64,000 nt of DNA from Azospirillum fermentarium (GCF_025961205.1 NZ_JAOQNH010000001.1:1264001-1328000); one strand, 5' to 3'. Shown: positions 16,795-25,961, numbered from the stretch's first letter. Notes: a model not told the origin generated them from the letters alone. Made by a program: numbers and translations.

Positions 16795-18486
16795 ATGGCG
16801 ATTGTGAAAGGTGATGGAGTGATCATAAAAGGATGGTTCGGGATCGGGGGGGTGGTTTTCCTTCAGATTGCCATGTTCGCCGCGGTGATCGTTCTGGTCG
16901 GGATACAGGGCTGGGACGATGGCGCCATTACCCTTGCCTATTCCAAGACATTTGCCACCACCGGTCAGATCGCAATCACGCCGCATTCTGAACAGGCGGA
17001 GGGGTTTTCTTCGGTATCCTGGTTTTTGCTGAATGCTGGGATAGCCCTTTTTCAGCCCAGCTTCGAGAGGGCGATCCTGGCGTCCCAGGTTCTGGCGGCA
17101 GGATTTTTCTGTCTTTCGACGTTAATGCTGTGGGCGTTGGGGCAGGCCCTGAAGATTGACAGGGTTACGGTTCTCTTGATGGCGGCAGTCTATGCGACGA
17201 TCGGTCCGTCGGTTCAGGAGGCTGCCAATGGAATGGAGATGTCACTCCTGACCTTTACCGGCCTTGTGATTATTTACTTTCTTTACTTTCGACTGAATAT
17301 CGCTGTCGTTTTGATCTCTGCCGCCGTCTTCCTGCTCACGCGTTTTGAAGCTATGGTGTATTATGAATTTATTGTATTCCCATTGATTTTCGATCGGCGG
17401 AGAAAGCTGTTTCTGAGCCTTGCGCTTTACGGGGTGGCGGTTGTCGGTGTTCAGGAATGGGTGCGTCTGGCCGTATTTGCCGATCTCTTCCCCAACACCA
17501 TCTATGCCAAGTTGCATCCGCCTTATCTGAAGTCCGGCCTGTACGCGCTGGCCTCCAGGGTCATGGCGGGAACCGAGATGCTGCGGATCCTGCCGCTGGT
17601 GTTTCTCGCGACCCTGTTTCTGATTGTGTATAGGCTGGATGATCTGCGCACGAATCGCCACGGAGGCCGCCCGGTGGCACGCGCCATCGTCGTGCTGTTC
17701 TCACCCATCGCCGGCGTTCTGCTGTTCAACACCATGATCGGCATGAGCTGGGGTTACAGCGGCCGGATGCAAACGCTCGCGCTTCCTCTCATCATTCTTG
17801 TATGCGGTCTTCTGTTTGATGCTGCGTGTGGGGCGCTTGCCAGAAAATACATGTTCGCCACAGTTGTGCTGTCTGGACTGACGGTCTTGGGGAGCTGGTA
17901 TGTGAGTGCCAACAGCGTGTTGCTTCAGGGTTTTTCCGCCCTTGCCGCCCGTACGTCCGCCGATGCGGAGCTATTCGGGGTTACGCCGGCCTCTTATCGT
18001 CTCACGGGTCTTGCCGTCGATCGAATCCGCCAGCTCACGGGCAAGGCGGTCATCACGTTCCTGACCCCCGATGTGGGTGGTCTGGGACTTTGCTGTTCAA
18101 ATATTCGTATCATAGATCTTGGTTTACTGACCAGCCGGACCCTCGCGAAACACGGGTATGCCGCGCTCCATGATGTTATGCTCGCCGAACAGCCGGATGT
18201 GATAGAGGTTCATCAAACATGGGCTTTGAATTCTAATATTTATAATCTTCCGATTTTTAGAGAAAATTACCAATCCTTGATTGTCGATGGCACGCGTCTT
18301 TATGTCCATCGGCAACTGGCTCAGACTTTGATGAACGAGAAAAATGCCTCGCTATGCACTTTCAATGAAGAAAAGTGCCGGAGCGATGCCTTGGAATTGC
18401 ATCGTTATGCCCCTGGCTCAACCCGGCGGGATGACGTTGAATTTATGAAAGATGGGTATTACATCGCTGTTACCCGTGCGCAGTAA
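16795..18486 (+). CDS. Polytopic membrane protein, GT-C glycosyltransferase-like
   Basis: A 563-residue inner-membrane protein with about ten hydrophobic segments in the first 380 residues and a soluble C-terminal part. The first loop reads WDDGAITLAYSKTFATTG and then AEGFSSVSWFLL near residue 65, which resembles the DD-x-YI-x-FRYA / EGYTN-x-LW pattern of bacterial GT-C transferases that use polyprenyl-linked sugars. A sugar-transfer role in surface glycan assembly is therefore inferred. Codon use and base composition are clearly AT-richer than the neighbours. The start is uncertain: ATG 16795 or a GTG at 16816. It lies between a broken and an intact copy of one cupin gene. Confidence 0.6.
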   Translation: MAIVKGDGVIIKGWFGIGGVVFLQIAMFAAVIVLVGIQGWDDGAITLAYSKTFATTGQIAITPHSEQAEGFSSVSWFLLNAGIALFQPSFERAILASQVLAAGFFCLSTLMLWALGQALKIDRVTVLLMAAVYATIGPSVQEAANGMEMSLLTFTGLVIIYFLYFRLNIAVVLISAAVFLLTRFEAMVYYEFIVFPLIFDRRRKLFLSLALYGVAVVGVQEWVRLAVFADLFPNTIYAKLHPPYLKSGLYALASRVMAGTEMLRILPLVFLATLFLIVYRLDDLRTNRHGGRPVARAIVVLFSPIAGVLLFNTMIGMSWGYSGRMQTLALPLIILVCGLLFDAACGALARKYMFATVVLSGLTVLGSWYVSANSVLLQGFSALAARTSADAELFGVTPASYRLTGLAVDRIRQLTGKAVITFLTPDVGGLGLCCSNIRIIDLGLLTSRTLAKHGYAALHDVMLAEQPDVIEVHQTWALNSNIYNLPIFRENYQSLIVDGTRLYVHRQLAQTLMNEKNASLCTFNEEKCRSDALELHRYAPGSTRRDDVEFMKDGYYIAVTRAQ

Positions 18487-18552
18487 AATTTATTATCTTC
18501 CCAGGAAGACGCCTGGAGGGCGAGAAACGTCCACATCGGCATCCCTGGACCG

Positions 18553-18576
18553 TTCTGGTTCTGGTTCTGGTTCTGG
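18553..18576. repeat. TTCTGG hexamer, four tandem units
   Basis: Four exact TTCTGG units run from 18553 to 18576 in the gap before the cupin gene. The tract is short and could vary in copy number by slippage. Confidence 0.7.
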
Positions 18577-18636
18577 CGCGGGGACATGGCCGGTTCACCC
18601 TTGCGCCGAGGAAGGACGACAACGGAGAAGCATGCC

Positions 18637-18978
18637 ATGAGTCTGGTGATCCTGACACCGGGAGAGGATGAGGCCGGCGGCCCCGACCCGTCCCGCATCG
18701 TCCGCGGCGCCCCGGTGTTCACCACCCGCAACGGCTATGAGTCGGCGGACGGCAAACGATTCGCCGGCACCTGGACCAGCACGCCCGGCGCCTGGCGCAT
18801 CGCCTACGACGAATGGGAGTATTGCGAGATCCAGGCCGGCGACAGCATCGTCACCCACGACGACGGGCGGTCGTGGCGGTTGCGGCCCGGCGACCGTTTC
18901 GTCATCGAACCCGGCTTTTCCGGCGTGTGGGAGGTGGTGGAAACCACCACCAAATCCTATGTGGTAATCCTGCCCTGA
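18637..18978 (+). CDS. Cupin-fold protein (PF05899-like)
   Basis: A 113-residue single-domain cupin. It matches the ureidoglycine aminohydrolase-type cupin pattern: YDEWEYCEIQAGDSIVTHDDG near residue 55, then WRLRPGDRFVIEPGFSGVWEV near residue 77 and YVVILP at the end. Related small proteins have no settled function; some bind metals or small ligands. ATG at 18637 is preceded by GGAG 9 bases upstream. A decayed paralogue sits at 16452, on the far side of the AT-rich membrane protein gene. Confidence 0.78.
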   Translation: MSLVILTPGEDEAGGPDPSRIVRGAPVFTTRNGYESADGKRFAGTWTSTPGAWRIAYDEWEYCEIQAGDSIVTHDDGRSWRLRPGDRFVIEPGFSGVWEVVETTTKSYVVILP

Positions 18979-19063
18979 TGCCGCCGCTTTTCCGGTGTCA
19001 CGTCGGGCCAGCCGCCCCCCGGGGCGTCTGGTTGGAAAGAGATCCTAAGGTAGGGACACGAAA

Positions 19064-19543
19064 ATGAAGAAGATCATGGCCGTTTCGTCGGTGGTGTTCG
19101 CCCTGGGCCTGGCCGGCTGCCAGACCGGCGGCACCGGCATGGGCACCAAGGAAACCGTGGGAACCCTGGGTGGGGCGGTGGCCGGCGGCCTGCTGGGATC
19201 GCAGATCGGCGGCGGCACGGGCAAGCTGGTGGCGACCGGCGTCGGCACGCTGCTGGGCGCCTATCTCGGCAACCAGCTCGGCTCGTCGCTCGACCGTGCC
19301 GATCAGACCTATGCCACCCAGGCGGAGCAGCGCGCCTACAGTGCCCCCATCGGCCAGCCGATCACCTGGAACAACCCGCAGTCGGGCAATTCCGGCACCG
19401 TGGTGCCGGTGCGCGACGGCACCATGGCCAACGGCAGCTACTGCCGCGAATTCCAGACCACCATCGTGGTCGGCGGCAAGAGCGAACGGGCCATGGGAAC
19501 CGCCTGCCGCCAGCCGGACGGTTCGTGGAAGATCGTGCAGTAA
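19064..19543 (+). CDS. Glycine-zipper surface lipoprotein, 17 kDa antigen type
   Basis: A 159-residue outer-membrane lipoprotein. The signal peptide ends in the lipobox LAGC with C20 as the acylated residue. A glycine-zipper 2TM segment follows (TLGGAVAGGLLGSQIGGG near 35-55, and VGTLLGAYLGNQLG near 64-77), and the C-terminal half carries the RT0821/Lpp0805-type region with two cysteines (YCREFQTT and TACRQPDGSW). These proteins are thought to support the envelope; the exact function is unknown. AGGTAGGGA lies 8 bases before the ATG. Confidence 0.85.
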   Translation: MKKIMAVSSVVFALGLAGCQTGGTGMGTKETVGTLGGAVAGGLLGSQIGGGTGKLVATGVGTLLGAYLGNQLGSSLDRADQTYATQAEQRAYSAPIGQPITWNNPQSGNSGTVVPVRDGTMANGSYCREFQTTIVVGGKSERAMGTACRQPDGSWKIVQ

Positions 19544-19688
19544 CGGGACGTCCGCACGATAATCGTGCAGGCGTTGCCGGGCCGCAGCCTTATATTGCAT
19601 TACGGCGCGGTCCGGCGGTTCCCGTGGCGGTGGCCGGGGGCTTGTGTTATACGCCGGGCAATGGTTTTCCCCGCTTCCGAGTCATACG

Positions 19689-20219
19689 ATGGCCAAGCGT
19701 CAGTACACCCGCGCCGAGGTCAAGGAACTTCTGGGCGCCCTTGAGCGCCAATGCCGCGAGGCCGCCAAACTGGCCCAACTGGCCGAGCACGAAGCCAGCA
19801 AGCATTCCTTCGGTGCCTACCGCGAATTCCGCGACAAGGTGGGCGAATTCCAGGCCCTGGTGATTCTGATCGAACAGCGTTTGCGCAATCTGGCCGACGG
19901 GCGGTCCGACGACCTGCGCGAACAGTTCGAACGGCTGGACACGGTGATGCTGGCGCTGCTGGTGCGGGCCAGCATGCGGTTCTTCTTCGTGCTGTCGGCC
20001 AACCCGATTCTGCCCATGGGCGCGCGCGAGATCTTCATGGCCGAGCTGCGCAGCCTTCACGATGCCCATGAAAAGCTGCGCCGGCCCAATTACGCCGGCA
20101 AGCTGGGGACGGAGCTGGAGCGGGATCTGGAAACCGCGTCCATGATCCTGGAAGAGATCATCGACAAGGCCCCCAGCCTGCTGAACTTCAAGGGGGCGGC
20201 GGGGCTGGAGAAGATGTGA
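19689..20219 (+). CDS. Conserved hypothetical helical protein, 176 aa
   Basis: A 176-residue protein that is almost entirely alpha-helical and charged, with no signal peptide or membrane segment. It starts MAKRQYTRAEVKELLGALE and has long coiled-coil-like stretches (AAKLAQLAEHEASKH; REQFERLDTVMLALLVRAS). I do not recognise a named domain. ATG 19689 is preferred over an in-frame ATG at 19644 because the extra peptide looks non-coding. It is convergent with the lipase gene that ends 21 bases away. Confidence 0.7.
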   Translation: MAKRQYTRAEVKELLGALERQCREAAKLAQLAEHEASKHSFGAYREFRDKVGEFQALVILIEQRLRNLADGRSDDLREQFERLDTVMLALLVRASMRFFFVLSANPILPMGAREIFMAELRSLHDAHEKLRRPNYAGKLGTELERDLETASMILEEIIDKAPSLLNFKGAAGLEKM

Positions 20220-20240
20220 GCCCCGCCTGCGCCGTGCCTT

Positions 20241-21281
20241 CTACCGCGCCGCCACCCGTTCGGGCACGGCGGCGTCGGCCCCGCTCAACAGGGCGGTGCC
20301 GGGATGGCGGACCCAGGCGGCGATGTCGTCGATGACCACCGCCCCTTTCCGATCCCGCAGCAGCATGTGATAGCCGTCCGGGTACAGCCCCACCGTGTGC
20401 TTGGGGTGGGTGCGGAAGGTTTCGATGGCCCGCTCCACCGGCTCGGGCGGCAAAACCTCCTCATGCGCGCCATAGAGCACCAGGGCCGGGACCGTGATCC
20501 GGCCGCAACTGGCCAGCGCCTCGTCCATCAGGTCGGTCAGCCCGTGCAGGGCGTCCACCCGGCTGCCCTTGATGACCAGCGGGTCGCGGGACAGGGCGCG
20601 CAGCATCTCGATGTTGTCGGACGGGCGGATGTTGAGCTCCTTCGGCGCCGTCACCGTCATGCCGGGAAGCAGGTTGTAGCTGAGCCACAGGGCCATCCGC
20701 GGGAAGAACCCCATGGTGTCGCGGCCCCACACCGCCGGGGCCACCAGGATGGCGCCGTCCACCGCGGGGGCGCCGGGGCGGCCCAGCGCGGCCAGCACCA
20801 CCGCCCCACCCATGCTTTCCCCCATCAGGTACAGCGGCACGCCGGGGTGGCGGGCGCGGACCAGGGCCGTGGCGGTGCGCAGGTCGCCCACCAGCGTGTC
20901 GGCCCCCGCCCAGACACCGGGATCGCGGGTGGACCCGAACCCCCGCTGGTCATAGGCATAGGTGACGATGCCCGACTGGGCCAGCCGCCGGGCTGCCCCG
21001 TCGAAGGCGTTGGAATAGTCGTTGTAGCCGTGGAGCGCCAGGATCACCGCCGTGGGCCTGGCCGTGCCGGCGGGCACCCAGGCGCGGGTGGGCAGGCGGT
21101 AGCCGTCGGCGGTGACGATGGCCTGATCGGTGAGTGCGGGCGGGGTTTCCGCCACCCCCATCGGCTGGTAGCGGGTGGAGCAGGCCGCCAGCACCAGAAC
21201 GGCGGCCAGCCCCAGAAGAAAGCGTGCGAAACCGAACCGTCCGGCGGCGTGGTGCCGCCGCCGGTCCCTATGCTGCGTCAT
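20241..21281 (-). CDS. Lipoprotein alpha/beta-hydrolase, monoacylglycerol lipase-like
   Basis: A 346-residue hydrolase anchored as a lipoprotein: the signal peptide ends in the lipobox VLAAC (cysteine near residue 34). The hydrolase part shows the oxyanion strand ILALHGYNDYSNAF, the YDQRGFGSTRDPG block, the nucleophile elbow GESMGGAVVL near residue 155, ALVLYGAHEEVLPP with a likely acid residue, and the histidine in YPDGYHMLL near residue 305. This is the serine-aspartate-histidine set of monoacylglycerol lipase/PldB relatives. Its start overlaps the end of the upstream ABC ATPase gene by 14 bases, so the two are probably co-translated. Confidence 0.82.
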   Translation of the reverse strand: MTQHRDRRRHHAAGRFGFARFLLGLAAVLVLAACSTRYQPMGVAETPPALTDQAIVTADGYRLPTRAWVPAGTARPTAVILALHGYNDYSNAFDGAARRLAQSGIVTYAYDQRGFGSTRDPGVWAGADTLVGDLRTATALVRARHPGVPLYLMGESMGGAVVLAALGRPGAPAVDGAILVAPAVWGRDTMGFFPRMALWLSYNLLPGMTVTAPKELNIRPSDNIEMLRALSRDPLVIKGSRVDALHGLTDLMDEALASCGRITVPALVLYGAHEEVLPPEPVERAIETFRTHPKHTVGLYPDGYHMLLRDRKGAVVIDDIAAWVRHPGTALLSGADAAVPERVAAR

Positions 21282-22251
21282 GCGCCCCGCCCGTCAGTTG
21301 CAGGAAAATATCTTCCAGATCCGATTCCTCGGTGGTCAGGTCGGTGATGGTCAGGCCCGCCGCCGACACCGCCGCCAGGATGGCATCGACCCGCTGCCGG
21401 CTGGGCTGATAGCGGATGGTGACGTGGCGGGGGTCGGCCAGTTCGGCGGTGAAGCCGGCCAGCGCGTCCGGCACCGCCGTCAGGTCGCGGTCGGTCTGGA
21501 TGGTCAGTGCCTTGGCGTCGATGCGGCGCAGAAGCTGACGGGTCGGCTCGCACGCCACCACCGTGCCGCGGTCGATGATGGCGATGGTGTCGCACAGCTC
21601 TTCCGCTTCCTGCAGGTAATGGGTGGTCAGCAGCACGGTGGTGCCGGCGGCGTTCAGGGCGCGCACATGGTCCCACAGCTGCCGGCGCAATTCGATGTCC
21701 ACCCCGGCGGTGGGTTCGTCCAGCACCAGCACGGGCGGGGTGTGCACCATGGCCTTGGCCACCATCAGCCGCCGCTTCATGCCGCCCGACAGCGTGCGGG
21801 CATAGGCGTTGGCCTTGTCCGCCAGCCCCACCGCCTGCAGCAGGGCGGCGGTGCGGCGCTGGGATTTCGGCACCCCGAACAGCCCCGCCTGCAGCTCCAG
21901 CAGCTCGAAGGGCGTGAAGAAGGGGTCCATGTTCAACTCTTGCGGCACCACGCCGATGGACGCGCGGGCCTGGCGCGGGCGGGCGTCGATGTCGGTGCCC
22001 CAGATCGCCACGCTGCCGGACGTCTTGTTGACCAGCCCGGCCATGATGTTGATGAGCGTGGACTTGCCCGCCCCGTTCGGCCCCAGAAGCCCGAACACCG
22101 ATCCGCGCGGGATCGCCAGGTCGATGCCGGTCAGCGCCGTCTTGGGCGGCATGCGGGACGATCCGCGGTAGGTCTTGGTCAGGCCGCGGATCTCGACGGC
22201 ATAGGCGGGCAGGGTGGAGGCTGCGGGCGGGGACATCTCGTGGTCGGCCAT
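21268..22251 (-). CDS. ABC-2 type transporter ATP-binding protein
   Basis: A 327-residue ATPase of the drug/lipid-export class. Walker A is GPNGAGKSTL near residue 58, the Q-loop IGVVPQELNMDPFFTPFE follows, the signature is LSGGMKRRL near residue 150, Walker B is LVLDEPTAGVD, and the H-loop is TTHYLQEAEEL. The C-terminal 90 residues form an accessory domain. No permease gene is adjacent, so its membrane partner must be encoded elsewhere or the protein works with another system. ATG 22251 has GGGAA 8 bases upstream. It overlaps the downstream lipoprotein lipase gene. Confidence 0.88.
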   Translation of the reverse strand: MADHEMSPPAASTLPAYAVEIRGLTKTYRGSSRMPPKTALTGIDLAIPRGSVFGLLGPNGAGKSTLINIMAGLVNKTSGSVAIWGTDIDARPRQARASIGVVPQELNMDPFFTPFELLELQAGLFGVPKSQRRTAALLQAVGLADKANAYARTLSGGMKRRLMVAKAMVHTPPVLVLDEPTAGVDIELRRQLWDHVRALNAAGTTVLLTTHYLQEAEELCDTIAIIDRGTVVACEPTRQLLRRIDAKALTIQTDRDLTAVPDALAGFTAELADPRHVTIRYQPSRQRVDAILAAVSAAGLTITDLTTEESDLEDIFLQLTGGAHDAA

Positions 22252-22428
22252 GGCGTTCCCAGGGGTCTTCAGGGGATGTTCGGAGACGAAGAACCATATA
22301 TTTCCGGCCTGCCCCCGTGCGAGGGCCATTGAACCCGGACGCACGATCGGTATCATCCCGCCCCATCCGGCGCCATCCTAGACGATGGGCCGACCATCCC
22401 GCATGAGACAAAAGGGGGAATGCCTGCC

Positions 22429-22626
22429 ATGCAGCCCAACGACACCACCTCCACCGACATCATCGAAGTGGAAACCCCGACGGTCGGCTGCGACGGTGGC
22501 GGCGGCTCGCTCGGCCACCCCACGGTCTATCTGACCCTGGAAAAGAGCGGCCGAGTCGAGTGCCCCTATTGCTCCCGCGTGTTCACGCTGAAGGCCGGTG
22601 CCGCCGTCGGCGGTCACGGACACTGA
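22429..22626 (+). CDS. Zinc-finger domain protein, CHCC type
   Basis: A 65-residue protein of the zf-CHCC family (PF10276), related to the zinc-binding NDUFS6/complex I accessory subunit. The zinc ligands are visible: C in VGCDGGGG, H in GHPTVYL, and the pair in CPYCSRVF. Bacterial relatives may assist respiratory complex I; here that is inference. AAAGGGGGA lies 9 bases before ATG 22429, which favours it over the ATG at 22420 that abuts the same ribosome binding site. Confidence 0.85.
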   Translation: MQPNDTTSTDIIEVETPTVGCDGGGGSLGHPTVYLTLEKSGRVECPYCSRVFTLKAGAAVGGHGH

Positions 22627-22942
22627 GCCTGCGCCCGCCGCCCGCCGGCAGGGGCCGGCGGCGGCGGTTTCGCGGCGGGTGGAGTGGCCTGCTCCTTTGA
22701 CGTGTAAAATCTGTGTTATGAATCAATGACTTTTTCGATATCGGCCAGACGAAATATGACCAGCCATGACCTAAGGGCAGAGGCGGCGTGCAGGAATGCC
22801 GCGGGGGTCGCTTAATATTTTCCTTTCTTTGATGAAAATTTTGCAACACAGTCCTTGACCACTGCCTCGCCCCCGCCGTTAAATTCTTTACTGCGGCGCA
22901 ACGGAGAGGTGGCCATATGGTCATTGGGTCCAGGTTCGCAAA
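22627..22942. other. Intergenic region before the PAS-GGDEF-EAL gene
   Basis: No gene is supported in this stretch. The left part is GC-rich with a small inverted GCCGGC-type repeat, the centre (22710-22850) is AT-rich, and the right part holds a candidate promoter. Confidence 0.6.
22855..22884 (+). promoter_or_regulatory. Candidate sigma-70-type promoter
   Basis: TTGACC (22855-22860) and TTAAAT (22879-22884) are separated by 18 bases, upstream of the PAS-GGDEF-EAL gene. Based on sequence pattern alone. Confidence 0.45.
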
Positions 22943-22990
22943 ATGCTGTTTGCCGAAGGCATGTACGTGGCATCGGAAGGTGGCCGGACC

Positions 22991-25063
22991 ATGAGCCACG
23001 AAACCGAAGAGCAGTACCGCAGCATTTTCGAAAATGCCGTCGAGGGCATTTATCAGACCACGATCGACGGGCGGTACATCCGCGTCAATCCTGCCCTGGC
23101 CCGTATCTACGGCTACACCGACCCCCATGATCTGGTCCAGAACCTGACGGATATTGCCGGTCAGCTCTATGTGGACCCCGGCCGGCGCGAAGCCTTCGCC
23201 CACCTGATGGAAAGCCAGGGGGTGGTGCACAGTTTCGAGGCGCGGGTGTTCCGCCGCGACGGCACCGTCATCTGGATCTCGGAAAACGCGCGCTGCGTGC
23301 GCGATGCCGCCGGCAACATCCGTTTCTACGAAGGCACCGTCCAGGACATCACCGAACGCAAGCAGCACGAGGAGAAGATCCGGCTGCTGGCCACCGTCTT
23401 CGCGTCGGTGGCCGACGGTATCCTGATCGTCGATCAGGCTCTGCGGGTGCAGGCGGTCAACCCGGCCTATCTCGCCATCGGCGGGTACGAGACGGAGGAG
23501 CTGGTGGGGCAGCCGCTGGTGCTGTTCCAGCCCGGCGCCCACGAGCGCACCTTCATCGAGGCCATCTGGGACACCGCGTCCCACACCGGCCGGTGGCAGG
23601 GGGAGGTGGCGAGCTTCCGCCGCACGGGCGAAAGCTTTGCCGCCCAGTTGTCGGTCACCGCCGTGACCTCGCCGTCGGGGCATCTGGAACATTACGTCCT
23701 GACCATCGCCGACATCAGCCAGCGCAAATTCCAGGAACACCAGATCCGCTATCAGGCCAGCTTCGACCGGCTGACCGACCTGCCCAACCGCTGGCTGGCC
23801 TGCGAGCGGCTGGAAGAGGCGATCCTGCGCACCCAGCGCGGGCCGACCAAGGTGGCGGTGGCCTTCATCGACCTCAACCGCTTCAAGCAGGTGAACGACA
23901 CGCTGGGCCATCAGGCCGGCGACGAGCTGCTGAAGCTGGTGGCCCGGCGCCTGCGCAACTGCACCCGCGTGTCGGACACGGTGGGCCGGCTGGGCGGCGA
24001 CGAGTTCCTGGTGGTCGCCCCCGACGCCGCCGACCGCAAGGCCGGCTCGCGGCTGGCGGAAAAAATCCTCTATTCCATGAGCGAACCGTTCACGGTCCAT
24101 GGGCAGGAGATCTATTGCGGCGCCTCGGTGGGCATCGCCTTCTACCCCGACGACGGGGATTCGGCGGACCAGCTTCTGCGCAACGCCGATCTGGCCATGT
24201 ACCACGCCAAGCGCAATCCGGGCCGGCGCTGGGTGGAATACGACCACACCATGCGCGACCGCACCGGATACCATCTCAATCTGGAAAGCGACCTGCGCCG
24301 CGCCATCGGCACCGACGAATTCGAGCTGTTCTATCAGCCCAAGGTGCGGATGCCCCAGCGCACCATCATCGGGGCGGAGGCGCTGATCCGCTGGCGCCAT
24401 CCGGTGCGCGGCCTCGTTTCCCCGGCGGAGTTCATTCCGCTGGCCGAGGACACGGGCCTGATCTGGGACATCGGCGCCTGGACGCTGCAGACCGCCGCCC
24501 GCGCGCTGGCCAAATGGCGGCGGGAAGGGCTGGAGGTGGGCGTGGTGTCGGTCAACCTGTCGCCCCGCCAGTTCCAGGACGCCCGTCTGGTGGGCTTCGT
24601 CCGCTCGGTGATCGAATCCTCGGGCGTGCCGCCGGAACTGGTGGAACTGGAGTTGACCGAAGGCGCCATGATCGGCGACATCGAAAAGGCTGTGGGGCTG
24701 CTGAACGGGCTGAAGGACATCGGTGTGCGGCTGTCCATCGACGATTTCGGCACCGGCTATTCGTCGCTGGCGTACCTGAAGCGCTTCCCCATCGACACGC
24801 TGAAGATCGACCGCAGCTTCGTGCGCGACATCGTGAAGTCGCCCACCGACCCGGCCATCGTCCACACCATCGTCAATCTGGCCGAAAGCCTGGGCTTCGC
24901 CACCATCGCCGAGGGGGTGGAGACGCTGGATCAGGCCGACATGCTGGCCCGCCAGCGCTGCCGCAACATCCAGGGCTATCTCATCAGCCGCCCGCTGGAG
25001 CAGTCGGCCTTCGAAGCCTTCGTCCGCCAGCATCAGTCATCCTGCGCCACGGAAGTGGCGTAG
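22991..25063 (+). CDS. PAS-PAS-GGDEF-EAL cyclic di-GMP enzyme
   Basis: About 690 residues, cytosolic. Two PAS domains (about 5-130 and 140-255), each ending in a PAC-like block (VQDITERKQ and IADISQRKF), are followed by GGDEF (about 260-425) and EAL (435-680). The cyclase motif RLGGDEF is intact, as are EALIRW, NLSPRQ, ELTEG, DDFGTGYSS and AEGVET, so both synthesis and hydrolysis of c-di-GMP are possible. No inhibitory RxxD upstream of GGDEF is evident to me. ATG 22991 is chosen because GGAAGGTGG precedes it by 8 bases; ATG 22943 and 22961 are in-frame alternatives. An IS element sits just after the stop. Confidence 0.9.
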   Translation: MSHETEEQYRSIFENAVEGIYQTTIDGRYIRVNPALARIYGYTDPHDLVQNLTDIAGQLYVDPGRREAFAHLMESQGVVHSFEARVFRRDGTVIWISENARCVRDAAGNIRFYEGTVQDITERKQHEEKIRLLATVFASVADGILIVDQALRVQAVNPAYLAIGGYETEELVGQPLVLFQPGAHERTFIEAIWDTASHTGRWQGEVASFRRTGESFAAQLSVTAVTSPSGHLEHYVLTIADISQRKFQEHQIRYQASFDRLTDLPNRWLACERLEEAILRTQRGPTKVAVAFIDLNRFKQVNDTLGHQAGDELLKLVARRLRNCTRVSDTVGRLGGDEFLVVAPDAADRKAGSRLAEKILYSMSEPFTVHGQEIYCGASVGIAFYPDDGDSADQLLRNADLAMYHAKRNPGRRWVEYDHTMRDRTGYHLNLESDLRRAIGTDEFELFYQPKVRMPQRTIIGAEALIRWRHPVRGLVSPAEFIPLAEDTGLIWDIGAWTLQTAARALAKWRREGLEVGVVSVNLSPRQFQDARLVGFVRSVIESSGVPPELVELELTEGAMIGDIEKAVGLLNGLKDIGVRLSIDDFGTGYSSLAYLKRFPIDTLKIDRSFVRDIVKSPTDPAIVHTIVNLAESLGFATIAEGVETLDQADMLARQRCRNIQGYLISRPLEQSAFEAFVRQHQSSCATEVA

Positions 25064-25097
25064 TAAAAAAGGCGTTCCAGCTCCCCCTAAGACGAGC

Positions 25098-25891
25098 CTA
25101 GGCTCTGTGGACAAAGGTTGGTATCCAAATACGAATAGCGGCGAGCTTGACGAAGGCGATGAAGGAAGAGCGGGTCTTGTCATAACGGGTTGCGACCCGC
25201 CTCATCTGTTTGAGTTTGTTGAACATTCTTTCGATTTTGTTGCGAGCCTTGTAGGCCTCCTTGTCAAAAGCGGGCATTGTCTTGCGGGTTGGGTTCGGCT
25301 TGATGATCGGACGGATAGCCCGGATCAGCAAATGCTCACGGTTGGCATCGCTATCATAACCGGCATCGGCGAGCAGGGCCTTGGGAGAGGGGATCTCCAG
25401 CGGGATTTCCATCAAAGGGATCAATTGCTTGCTGTCGGATGCCTCGCCCCCGGTCACGATGAAGGCCAGGGGCCGCCCGGTCCGATCGCACCGTGCGTGG
25501 ATCTTGCTCGTAAAGCCGCCGCGCGAACGACCAAATCCCGCCGCGCAGGTCCCCCTTTTGCGCCCGCGGCTTGGCTGTGACCCCGAACCGTCGTGCTATC
25601 GACCATCTGATCCTTCCAGTCGTCGGTAATGCCCAACTCGACCAGCGTTTCGAGGATCTCGTCGAAGACCCCTTGGACACACCAGCGCCGGAACCGTCGA
25701 AAGATCGAATTCCAGTTTCCATAGCGCTCCGGCAAGTCCCGCCAGGGAATACCAGTACGCAAAACATAGTTTATCCCGTTGAAAAAACGGCGATTGTCAT
25801 GGGCTGGCCGGCAGCCTCGCCCGCGCTCCGAAGGCAAAAGCGGGCCAATCACCGCCCATTCGCCATCCGATATCTCCCCGCGCTCCATCAA
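25098..25891 (-). CDS. IS5-family transposase, two frames joined by -1 frameshift
   Basis: The DDE transposase is split. ORF A (from 25891) starts MMERGEISDGEWAVIGPLLP and holds VDSTTVRGHSQAAGAK with the first catalytic D. ORF B reads on in the -1 frame as GFGRSRGGFTSKIHARCDRT and contains ADAGYDSDANREHL (second D) and NKIERMFNKLKQMRR (the E), then ends at 25098. The likely slip site is AAAAGGGGG near 25552-25561, as expected for IS427-group elements. Joined, the product would be about 264 residues with DDE intact. Its stop codon TAG (25098-25100) falls outside the terminal repeat, in the target duplication. Confidence 0.85.
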
Positions 25892-25961
25892 GACCTCCCA
25901 TCCAAATGAAGTCTTGAATCAGATTCTCCCTCCGTTGGGAAGCCCCTTTGTCCACAGAGCC
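25101..25961 (-). mobile_element. IS5-family insertion sequence (IS427-like group)
   Basis: An 861-bp element bounded by perfect 17-bp inverted repeats GGCTCTGTGGACAAAGG (25101-25117 and, reversed, 25945-25961). The flanks read CTA at the left and TAG at the right, consistent with a TA or CTAG target duplication. The transposase runs on the minus strand. It sits between the PAS-GGDEF-EAL gene and a small coiled-coil gene and does not visibly break either. Intact ends and the intact DDE suggest recent insertion. Confidence 0.9.

Noticed and set aside
19554..19568. GCACGAT-A-ATCGTGC palindrome after the glycine-zipper gene
   Set aside because: It is perfect but short, with no T run and no second copy noticed, so no function is assigned.
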